A DNA stretch of 64,000 nucleotides, from positions 149,246,961 to 149,310,960 of the forward strand of contig OZ038382.1 in NCBI GenBank assembly GCA_964036045.1, in the 5' to 3' direction. The translations under genes and the position numbers were made by a program. Under the pieces are notes generated by a model. That model did no database searches. It was not told where the DNA came from and saw nothing but the letters and a program-made list of their open reading frames with translations. This DNA comes from Eutreptiella sp. 'Long Island Sound 2002'. Its lineage: Eukaryota; Euglenozoa; Euglenophyceae; Eutreptiales; Eutreptiaceae. Shown one piece after another: positions 56,276-64,000 of the stretch. How positions within the stretch are numbered: the first letter of the stretch is position 1; each line of letters starts with the position of its first letter.

Positions 56276-57117
56276 GGGGGGAGCCGGGACCGGACCGCCC
56301 CCCCCCAGCACGCCAGACGGAGCAGGGGACCGGTGCAGGACACGCGGAGGGGCACGGACCACGTGGAACGGCCCTACCAGCGCCCAGTGCCGGGACCGTG
56401 CGAAGGTGCGCACGCCACACCACCCAGGGGGGGGGGGAGCGGACGCCACGGGAGCGCAAGCGCACACACACGCAAGGGGCACGCGGGGACTACCAGAAGG
56501 GCAACCGGACCGAGCTCGCGGAACGCACAGACCACGTGGAATGGCGTACCAGCAAGCGAGGGTAAGGGACACCCGGACGGGACGGCCCGCCACACGCAGC
56601 GCGGGACACGCGGGGCGGGAAGGGGGAAACGGGAGAGAGACAACACCAGGTACCGGCCCGAGCCCCTCAAACTGGCCGCGAGCGCGGCGCACACATGGAC
56701 AGGGCACTGCACCCGCCAAGGCAGTAGTGGCGCACTGCGCCACGCCCCAGCCCCTAGGCTAGGCAGCCTCCGCGCCAGCCCAAGGGGGTCCCACTGGTGA
56801 CAAGCCAGTAGCACGGGTCCGGCGGCGCCGGCGCCCCGGGCGACCACGCATTAGGGGGGCGACGTGGTGGGTAAGCGCCCGCAGCCACGGCTGCGAATTG
56901 ATGCACTGACCGGGGAGTGGCGAAACGGGGAAGCCGGGGTGGGACGGGGCTCCGAGCCCTGTGAAACCGGGGGACTCCGCCACCAGGCAGGAGGTGCGTG
57001 TTGGAGGGCCCCCCACTAGGACCTGGTGGGGGGGATATCACCTGGCCCGACCAGGTGGCCCCCCGGGGCCGAAAGGCGTCTAGTACCCGCAAAATCAAAC
57101 CTCAAACCTCAAACCTC
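56276..57117 (+). mobile_element. Non-repeated GC-rich end of the insert, with (CAAACCT)3 tail
   Basis: GC-rich DNA without a recognisable frame. Two blocks with ACCACGTGGAAnGG (near 56362 and 56530) are about 170 bp apart. It ends in AAAAT followed by three CAAACCT heptamers (57096-57116), after which hAT sequence starts in the middle of the transposase. A simple-repeat tail at a sharp junction is typical of the 3' end of a non-LTR retroposon, so 54468-57117 may be one such element whose 5' part is the tandem array. No protein supports this directly. Confidence 0.45.
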
Positions 57118-57990
57118 AATTACCCATGTCTTAAGTTCATGGTGAAGAACAAGGGGCCACTTCAGAGTTCGGTTGTCTTCCCGGACTGGTCCAGCACCAA
57201 GTGGTCGTACGCCACCAGCGACAGCTCCAAAGCCGAAGTCATCGCTGAGATCATCCTTTCCACAACCTTCTGGAAGCTGTTGTCGAGTTGTAGAACATTG
57301 CTGCAGCCACTGGCGCGTATGATCAGGAAAGCTGACATGAAAGGGTCCACTTATAATAGTCTGGTGGACTACAAGATGCTTTTGTTCCAACAGCACATTG
57401 CTGAGCATCAGGGACTTCCCAAAGCTGAACACAAACAGGCACAGAGTCTTGTACTCTAAAGGTGGAAGTTCTTGCACCACCCTGTGCATTCAGCCAGCTA
57501 TGTGCTTAATCCTGCTTTGATGACTCGTGAGGAAGACCCACTGAAGGACAGTGAGATCAGGAATGATGTTGCTCAGGTTTTTGAATCCTTTGGTGGCAAG
57601 GAGCATGCTCAAACAGCCAAACTGCAACTGCAACAGTTCCTTATGAGGTGTGGAGAGTTCGCAGATGAACGCCTTTGGACCAGAGAAAGTCTTGCCCTTG
57701 GCGGCCTCAATTGGTTCCAAGGTTTCTGCTATGAAAATTCAGTGCTGAGGGACATTGCGCTGCGCGTACATTCAACCCCTACAGTGGCCTCTGCTGCAGA
57801 GCGCAACTGGAGTGTGTTTGGTTTTGTGCACTCAAAGAGTAGGAACCGTCTGTATGGCCACAAGGTGGAGAAGCATGTTTATATTTATCAGAACATGAGG
57901 CTACTGCGAAAGATTAGGGACCCAGCTTTCAGAGAGCCCTGTGTGTTGCCTGACCATATGTTTGACGAGGATGAGGAGGAGGAGGAATAA
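57118..57990 (+). pseudogene. Second partial hAT transposase copy in H1
   Basis: Begins at the codons for NYPCLKFMVKNKG and runs to the normal stop after the acidic tail FDEDEEEEE at 57990. One in-frame TAA lies near 57457. The duplicated part corresponds to 53605-54467 of the first copy, roughly 870 bp, so the insert is flanked by a long direct repeat of the element. Confidence 0.85.
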
Positions 57991-58012
57991 GAACTCAGAC
58001 CTGTTAAGGCGC

Positions 58013-58474
58013 ACTGTTTCTCCTGCTCTGTGATCCACCAGTTCTTCAGCTCCTGCTCGGTATCCCATCGCATCTTCAGTCGCGACCAGTCAGCGTAGGA
58101 CATGGGCTGCCGGCTCTCTCTTTGTTGTCTCCAACCATACAACTCGTACTGGTGTCTCTGCCATTGCTCTGCAAACACGTGGTCCCATTCATCCCATTCA
58201 TCGTACTCATCAGAACCTGTCTCATCTGCGTCGGCGTTCTGAGCGAGACAGTTGGCTTTCGTGTGGTTTATTTGGATACCTTCTGACTCTTGTATGCTGC
58301 TCGTAGCGTTTCCCTCACTGCACGCAGATGTTGTTTGTGGCATTCTACATCTCTGCACCCAAAGTTCGCAACGGCTTTTTCTCGGCGCGCAAGTGTTTTC
58401 AAACGACGACAAGCATACCGCACGATGCGCAATGGCAGTGGGGACACAGCGGTGCTATTGGTTCTGAAAAACAC
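58013..58474 (-). pseudogene. Convergent second frame of the hAT element (H1 copy)
   Basis: On the minus strand, tail to tail with the transposase, a frame reads through DADETGSDEYDEWDEWDHVF, WQRHQYELYGWRQQRESRQ and SRLKMRWDTEQELKNWW. An overlapping frame upstream (58474-58268) encodes a basic segment (RYACRRLKTLARREKAVA). The same arrangement is kept in H2. The pattern, basic start and acidic Trp/Asp-rich end, looks protein-like, but I recognise no family. The frames do not have a clear ATG that joins both parts. It may be a second hAT gene, an exon of one, or a captured host fragment. Confidence 0.45.
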
Positions 58475-58750
58475 GTCTTAAATTACAACTCGGTTTTTAT
58501 GTCACAACTACTTTAAAGGAATATGTCGGGGATCAACAGTTAAAATTTTGGTGCATGCAAAATGTCGGCAGCCTGCAGAAACATGAAAATCTCGCGTTTT
58601 GTTAGTTTTTAACCTCATTCTCTGCGGCGGCACGCGCGTCTGGCGCCAGTCAGTGGCCCCCCCAGCAGACGCGTACTGTATTGTATTCTCGCAATACAGT
58701 ACGCGTATATATACGTTACGCGTATATATACGCCGTCTTTTCCAACCCTG

Positions 58751-59154
58751 GAGCCCACGTTCATCCGTGAAAACAGATACACCAGGTCGCACACATATTC
58801 AGAGACTCGCGCAGCAGAAGGAACCTCAGGGAGCATAGGTGGCTCCTCTATCTGTGTGCACACACTGAGGTCAGTCTCATAGACTGGGAATGTTTTCTCC
58901 AGTCTTTGGAGTACCTCAGCCCATGTGGAACAGGTTTTCACAATCGGTTTCACCTGTTTTTGCCAAAATTTCTTTTTGCGTGAGCGTTTCAGCAGTGAGC
59001 ATTTAGTGGCTACATCCACATGGGATTGGCCAGTTAGCAAAAGAAACTCAGCAAATTCTTCTGCCCATTCTGGCACATTTTTCGGGTCGAACGCAGGCAA
59101 TTCTAGCTGAATGTTCGCCTGTGCAATAGCTTTGCCACTCTTCCCACCCCCTGG
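58751..59154 (-). pseudogene. Chromovirus B gag, N-terminal side of the H1 insertion
   Basis: Continues the capsid-like region: QANIQLELPAFDPKNVPEW, GQSHVDVATKCSLLKR and EYVCDLVYLFSRMNVGS, ending at the 8-bp duplication of H1. It matches 33180-33575 of chromovirus A. At 59154 it is cut by hAT H2; the N-terminal third of gag is not found on the other side. Confidence 0.85.
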
Positions 59155-59586
59155 CAGGGTTGGTACAATACAGTACGTGTAATGTATTGTATCGTTCCGA
59201 TACAGTACTGTAATGTAATGTATTGTATCCCAAATCTTCCTGACAAAGTACTGTTTGTTCACAGAAGTTATGTTCCTAGAATTTGCAGCTAATCTGTTTT
59301 AGTGTACAACCTGCAATTGTTTGCAAAAATAATTTTTTGTCTTGATTTCTTGTTTTTTTTCTGGATACCTTGTGTTCGATATTTGTTTAACCTGGTTGAT
59401 GACATCATCAGTGATGTCAATGATGATGTCATGAGTGACATCACTGATAATGTCATCATGCATGACGTCATCAGTGATGTGTCCCATCACACAGCACAAA
59501 AAACAAGCATTTCACATCCACATCCTCAGGGCCAGGCCACCCAGATCCAGACTGCTGTCCACAGGGCCACACAGGTTTGGCAACAG

Positions 59587-60955
59587 ATGGGCACTCGAAT
59601 ATCCGCAGGCAATCTGTCATCAATTACAATCTGATTGGGCGCCGTGGCTCAGTTTTGGTGAAGGCAGACTACCCTGGCAAACAAGTGAAAAATGCAGACC
59701 ACATCGCACAGGGCATTCACGATGCTTTGGAGGTGGTTCGTCAGATGCAGCTGCCTTGCCCCACCTCAACAGTGGTGGCAGAAAATGCAGCTGTGATGCA
59801 GGCTGCCCTGAACGTGTTGGATCAGTCTGAGACATTTGAGGTTGATCATTTTTTGACAAAGATTGGATGTACCATTCATGGCTACAATCTGCTTTCCAAG
59901 GATCTGTGTGCACTCCCCACTGTTAAAGATGTCATCACCAAGTGCCGGACAGTTCTAAGTTTTTTCCGAAACAGATTCAGAGCCTCTGGGATTGTGAACG
60001 ACGAGCAGAAGAAACACAAGGAAAAATATGCACAGCAGGATATGACGAAGCCTCCACTGCCTGGCGACACACCGTTTGCAACCAATTACCCATGTCTTAA
60101 GTTCATGGTGAAGAACAAGGGGCCACTTCAGAGTTCGGTTGTCTCACCAGACTGGTCCAACACCAAGTGGTCGTACGCCACCAGCGACAGCACCAAAGCC
60201 GAAGTCATCGCTGAGATCATCCTTTCCACAACCTTCTGAAGCTGTTGTCGAGTTGTCGAACATTGCCGCAGCCACTGGCGCGTATGATCAGGAAAGCTGA
60301 CACAGAAGGGTCCACTTATAATAGTCTCGTGTACTACGAGATGCTTTTGTTCCAACAGCACGTTGCTGAGCATCAGGGACTTCCCAAACCTGAACACAAA
60401 CAGGCACAGAGTCTTGTACTCGAAAGGTGGAAGTTCTTGCACCACCCTATGCATTCAGCCAGCTATGTGCTTAATCCTGCTTTGATGACTCGTGAGGAAG
60501 ACCCATTGAAGGACAGTGAGATCAGGAATGATGTTGCTCAGGTTTTTGAATCCTTTGGTGGCAAGGAGCATGCTCAAACAGCCAAACTGCAACTGCAACA
60601 GTTCCCTATGAGGTGTGGAGAGTTCGCAGATGAACGCCTTTGGACCAAAGAAAGTCTTGCCCTTGGCGGCCTCAGTTGGTTCCAAGCTTTCTGCTATGAT
60701 AATTCAGTGCTGAGGAACATTGCGCTGCGCGTACATTCAACCCCTACAGTGGCCTCTGCTGCAGAGCGCAACTGGAGTGTGTTTGGTTTTGTGCACTCAA
60801 AAAGTAGGAACCGTCTGTAGGGCCACAAGGTGGAGAAGCTTGCTTATATTTATCAGAACATGAGGCTACTGCGAGAGATGAGGGACCCAGCTTTCAGAGA
60901 GCCCTGTGTGTTGCCTGACCATATGTTTGACGAAGATGAGGGGGAGGAGGAATAG
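59587..60955 (+). pseudogene. hAT transposase (DUF659 and dimerisation region), H2
   Basis: TDGHSNIRRQSVINYNLIG opens the DUF659 region; the second catalytic Asp is replaced in VVAENAAVMQ. CTIHGYNLLSKDL and the C-terminal TPTVASAAERNWSVFGFVHSK are present. A one-base deletion near 60237 gives a TGA, and a TAG near 60819 stops the frame after SRNRL. The remainder runs to the acidic tail and a stop near 60953. Not functional. In the family it excises and inserts DNA between CAGGG-type ends. Confidence 0.85.
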
Positions 60956-60959
60956 GAAC

Positions 60960-61439
60960 TGAAACCTGTTCAGGCGCACTGTTTCTCCTGCTCTGTGATC
61001 CACCAGTTCTTCAGCTCCTGCTCGCTATCCCATAGCATCTTCAGTCGCGATCAGTCAGCGTAGGACATGGGCTGCCGGCTCTCTCTTTGTTGTCTCCAAC
61101 AATACGACTCGTACTGGTGTCTCTGCCATTGCTCTGCAAACACGTGGTCCCATTCATCCCATTCATCACACTCATCAGAACCTGTCTCATCTGCGTCCGC
61201 GTTCTGAGCGAGACAGTTGGCTTTCCTGCTGTTTGTTTGGATACCTTCTGACTCTTGTATCCTGCTTGTAGCGTTTCCCTCACTGCACGCAGATGTTGTT
61301 TGTGGCATTCTACATCTCTGCACACAAAGTTCGCAACGGCTTTTTCTCGGCGCGCAAGTCTTTTCAAACGACGACAAGCATACCGCACGATGCGCAATGG
61401 CAGTGGGGACACAGCGGTGCTATTGGTTCTGAAAAACAC
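60960..61439 (-). pseudogene. Convergent second frame of the hAT element (H2 copy)
   Basis: The counterpart of 58013-58474. The basic segment (RYACRRLKRLARREKAVA) and the acidic segment (DECDEWDEWDHVFAEQWQRH) are both kept with few changes. A stop after MSYAD removes the last part that the H1 copy still has. The two reading frames overlap as in H1. Confidence 0.4.
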
Positions 61440-61715
61440 GTCTTAAATTGCAACTCTTTTTTTATGTCACAACTACTTTAAAGCAATATGTCGGGGATCA
61501 ACAGTCAAAATTTTGGTGCATGCAAAATGTCGCCAGCCTGCAGAAACATGAAAATCCCGCATTTTGTTAGTTTTTAACCTCATTCTCTGCAGCGGCACGC
61601 GCGTCTGGCGCCAGTCGATGGCGCCCCCAGCAGACGCGTACCGTATTGTATTCTCGCAATACAGTACGCGTTTATATACGTTACGCGTATATATACGCCG
61701 TGTTTTCCAATCCTG

Positions 61716-62210
61716 ATTTTGTATGAAAACTGGCATGACTCTTGCCTCCCAAGTAGTCTCAAGTACTTCATGTGCACTCATTTGGATGAAATGGAGTTGG
61801 TTAGGAATATGGGGCAAAGGAGTTAGGCCAGACACAGACTATGACTTGGCCAAGCAACTGAATTCAGAAACAGTTAAAAGGTAGAACCACAATACGTGGT
61901 AGAAAGAATGGAGTATAGGGTCCTTGGGGTGAGAGGCCACGAGGCTTAACCTCCAAGGCCTAAGGCATGAAATGCCTATTTTATTTCGGTATATCCTCCA
62001 TGAAGGAACGTAGTTCCGCTCAGTTGAGTGGTAGGGGTGACCTTCATGGGGGGCTAGGGTTATAACCCTAGTTACTTTGAAAAAGTGTACTTAAAGCTTC
62101 AAAAGAGGGATAAAAATACCTAAGTAAGTCTTAGCATCAACAAAAGGGTTTCAAGGGGGGCTTGGCCTGGATCAAGCCCTCCAAGAAGAACATGGTAGTG
62201 ACCTTTTTCT
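61716..62210 (-). repeat. Remnant of the 5' LTR of chromovirus B
   Basis: Starts in the LTR interior (TTTTGTATGAAAACTGGCATG, compare 43695) directly at the right end of H2 and runs to the LTR outer edge near 62210. About 220 bp of the LTR, the primer site and the gag start are missing. The outer edge abuts the chromovirus C linker. Confidence 0.8.
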
Positions 62211-63282
62211 GACTCCATCTCATCGCCAGTCATTTCTTCTAGTTTGTCTGCTTCCTCAGGGTTGGCAGCGTTCTCTACGTCAATGCGCTCGACCTCTCTG
62301 TCAGACAGACGCCACTCGTCCTCGGACAGTTCGTCAGGCGAGTGGTAATGTCTCAGCTGTTTGGGTGCACACAGCAGCACTCCATCGAGGCGGACACTGC
62401 ACCTCACATGGATCGTGGATTCATCTATCTTTATAATGCGGTAAGGCCCAAAGTAAGGGTCCTGCAAACAGTTGCGGGGCCACGTGGGTGATCGCGACTG
62501 GTGTACCTGCACAAGGTCCCCTACCTTGAAGGTGGCAGCACGTCTCGTGCGGTTACGCCTGGTCAACTCACGTTCTCGCACGTGTTACAGGTTAGCTCTA
62601 GCCAGGTTAGCCTCCTCCTGCCTGTGTTCGAGCCAGTCCCCTACGGGGCTCTTGTAGTCCTCTGGAAAAGGGGTTTTGAAGAACCACGCAGGATGCCCCC
62701 CATGGAACAGCTCGTCGGGGGTACAGCCAGTTGAGGAACTCTCCGGAGACTTCATGGTTAGCACAGCCCAGGGTAACAGGCGTACCGAATCTTTGGCACG
62801 CTCCTGTTTCGTCTGAATCCTCAGGTTCTGCTCCAACACACGGTTCTGTCTCTCGCACAGAGTGTTAGAAGTGTGAGTGTAGGGCACACCTGTGGTCACA
62901 TGGACCTTCAGGGCGTCCAGCACTCGCTTGCACCATCTGGTGTCACTCTGGATACGTACGTCTTTGTCAGAGTGCACCTCCTCAGGTGCTCGATTGTGTT
63001 CAAACCTTTGTTCAACCAAAGTTTTCACAGTTTGTTCCCCTGTGATCATTTTGGTGCAGGGAAACGCACGGGCCAAACGGGTCAGGCTACAGGTGAGAAC
63101 CAGACAACTGTCATAACCACCAAACTTAGGAAGACCTTGGATGAAATCCACGTACAACAGAGAATGAGCACAGTAGGGGATGGGGAGACTGGAGACCAGT
63201 CCCCGGTCACGTGAGTCGCTCTGCTTGCTGGCGTGACAGCCACAAGAGTCCACTATGGACTGCATACAAGCACGTGGTTCAA
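62211..63282 (-). pseudogene. Chromovirus C pol: integrase and chromodomain linker
   Basis: Integrase from the CGCHASKQ zinc-finger end through YVDFIQG (first Asp), EVHSDKDVR (second Asp) and LCERQNRVL (Glu) to the C-terminal domain (FKVGDLVQVHQSRSPTW, DPYFGPYRI). One TAA near 62587 splits the core from the C-terminal domain. It ends in the acidic linker LEEMTGDEM at 62215, the same point at which 43473 resumes, so the two parts are one element. Upstream it is cut at 63283 by the R450 repeat. Confidence 0.85.
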
Positions 63283-63720
63283 CACAGGTAGGTAGGTGGG
63301 TAATGTCGGGACTGGGGTTGCCCCAAATGGGTGTCTTACCTTGGGGCTTTTGCTCACCCACCCACGGCCCCAGTTCACGTGCCCCCACAAAGCGGCTCTC
63401 CCATGCGGGAGAAGGGCTCGGTCGCCGCGAGCAGTACCCTCCATTGGGTTCTGCCCAGAGATGTAACCCATAGTCCGCCGAGGTCTCACATCCCTCTCCT
63501 TTGGGCGCATGATATGCATCTCCTCATCAACCTCCGGATTTTGGGGCCCAGGGGTCATGGGCCGGGCCAGAGGCATTGTTCTGCAGGCAGCCCCAACCGA
63601 TTCGGTTTTCAGGAGGCGTGAGACGACCTTGAAGAAGCACGTGCTACGAAACTCGCTTGCCGTGACGCGTACTCACGCCTCCTGACTAGGTCGAGCTTGC
63701 GCTCTCCCGGGGGGCCAGGG
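63283..63720 (-). mobile_element. GC-rich repeat R450, copy 2
   Basis: Begins GGTAGGTAGGTGGG directly at the broken integrase of chromovirus C and then follows 13517-13978: TCGGGACTGGGGTTGCCCC, GCTCACCCACCCACGGCCC, CACAAAGCGGCT, GGTCGCCGCGAGC, GAAGAAGCACGTGCTACG and CTCACGCCTCCTGACT appear in the same order. The identity is clearly lower than between C and D flanks, so the two insertions are old or from different subfamilies. Confidence 0.6.
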
Positions 63721-64000
63721 GTTCCTAGCAGGTGGTTGTTGTTGGTTAGTCGATTGTATACTGGTAGAGGTGTGGTGCGTTGTCGCGTTCGTGGGTGTGG
63801 TCGTTGGCGGGCGTGGTGCACCATGGTGTCGCCAGTCCTGAGGACGCCGTTCCCGTTTTGACCCTTGCATCATGTTGGGCTGGTTCGGTTTTGGCCGGTC
63901 TGCGTGTGGGCTGTTTGTGTGTTGGTTCTATAGTAGCGGGGTAGGTGTCTGGCGGTGCCAGGCGCCGCATGGCCGGCTGGTTCACCGTAGGGTCCGTCGT
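63721..64000. repeat. GC-rich module following R450, cut by the window edge
   Basis: TTCGTGGGTGTGG...GGCGGGCGTGGTGCACCATGG near 63790 matches the modules at 14083 and 14457, with the same following text (GACGCCGTTCCC, GACCCTTGCA). This supports a single larger element made of R450 and this module. Confidence 0.55.

Larger units (their letters stand above)
52672..58750 (+). mobile_element. hAT element H1 with captured satellite and internal duplication
   Basis: The ends are CAGGGTTGG at 52672 and CCAACCCTG ending at 58750. The flanks GAGCCCAC at 52664-52671 and 58751-58758 are an exact 8-bp duplication of gag sequence, so the whole 6079-bp unit moved or grew as one element. Compared with H2 (2561 bp) it contains an extra 2.65-kb GC-rich block (54468-57117) and a second copy of about 870 bp of transposase sequence (57118 onward). 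Near the right end a 15-bp inverted repeat (ACGCGTACTGTATTG) flanks an 8-nt loop; ATACAGTAC words recur at both ends. Confidence 0.92.
59155..61715 (+). mobile_element. hAT element H2, same family as H1
   Basis: CAGGGTTGG at 59155 and CCAATCCTG ending at 61715 (one mismatch between the termini). Internal order: CRE-like inverted repeat (about 59397), transposase (59587-60955), convergent second frame (61439-60960), 15-bp terminal hairpin with one mismatch (about 61635). The 8 bp to the left are CCCCCTGG and to the right ATTTTGTA, so there is no duplication. The left neighbour is gag and the right neighbour is the interior of the LTR, so the DNA in between was lost. At 2561 bp this shows the uninterrupted structure of the family. 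Confidence 0.88.
43474..62210 (-). mobile_element. Chromovirus B, inserted in chromovirus C and carrying two hAT elements
   Basis: A minus-strand element: 3' LTR 43474-44186, 3' UTR 44187-47049, pol 47050-51826, gag 51827-52663 and 58751-59154 (split by hAT H1), then hAT H2, then the remainder of the 5' LTR (61716-62210). The flanks are the two halves of chromovirus C. The words GACTG (43469-43473) and GACTC (62211-62215) could be a 5-bp target duplication with one change. The N-terminal gag, primer site and part of the 5' LTR are missing at H2. Pol is broken in many places. Confidence 0.8.

Noticed and set aside
55141-56565. Pro/Arg-rich ORFs up to 474 codons in the 420-bp satellite
   Set aside because: The 420-bp unit is a multiple of three and stop-poor, so every frame stays open. 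No start context or domain.
57096-57116. Interstitial telomere repeat
   Set aside because: CAAACCT is not a telomere unit I know, and only three copies stand at a sharp insertion junction.
57118-57990. The 0.87-kb repeat around the GC insert as a giant target duplication
   Set aside because: Far longer than any duplication made by known transposases; unequal exchange or a tandem duplication is simpler.
43474-62210. The 18.7-kb interval as one autonomous giant element
   Set aside because: It resolves into a Ty3 element with two later hAT insertions, each with its own ends.

Overview
This window is eukaryotic repeat DNA. I can support no ordinary host gene. Every long reading frame with recognisable motifs belongs to a transposable element: Ty3/gypsy LTR retrotransposons, two of them with chromodomains; one LINE with endonuclease, reverse transcriptase and RNase H; and hAT DNA transposons of the DUF659 type. 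Several GC-rich tandem arrays lie among them. Such a dense nest suggests a large, repeat-rich genome, perhaps a protist or alga, but I cannot name the organism from the sequence.

Layout. (1) 1-8614: a decayed Ty3/gypsy element on the minus strand, cut by the window edge. Its RNase H is split by a short hAT element (1763-2581) that left an 8-bp target duplication. (2) 8981-10333: a 450-codon minus-strand frame I cannot name. (3) 10728-13516: the 3' end of chromovirus D (LTR-like block, 3' UTR, chromodomain), cut by a GC-rich repeat that begins at 13517. (4) 13979-18579: GC-rich repeats, mostly a roughly 37-bp unit inside a 480-520-bp higher-order unit. (5) 18580-37842: a LINE inserted in that satellite (flanks repeat 12 bp), itself interrupted by chromovirus A (24768-35291, LTRs about 97% identical). 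(6) 37843-40200: the satellite resumes, then low-complexity GC-rich DNA. (7) 40850-63282: chromovirus C, split inside its chromodomain by chromovirus B (43474-62210). B carries two hAT copies, H1 (52672-58750) and H2 (59155-61715). H1 holds a 420-bp-period satellite and an internal duplication. (8) 63283-64000: a second copy of the repeat that cuts chromovirus D.

How the parts relate. The nesting gives a relative order: C before B before H1 and H2, and satellite before LINE before A. A, B, C and D belong to one chromovirus superfamily. A and B share an unusually long 3' UTR of about 2.7-2.9 kb. It contains a block whose base pairing is kept by compensatory changes between the two copies: a hairpin, plus a long outer stem that encloses two interleaved stems. 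I regard this as the best candidate for an undescribed functional element. Elements A, B and the 5'-most Ty3 element also appear to have had gag and protease in one frame separated by a single TAG. Two of the three keep a DIRS-like NPPF/NLPF domain between protease and reverse transcriptase. All copies are damaged by stops or frameshifts.
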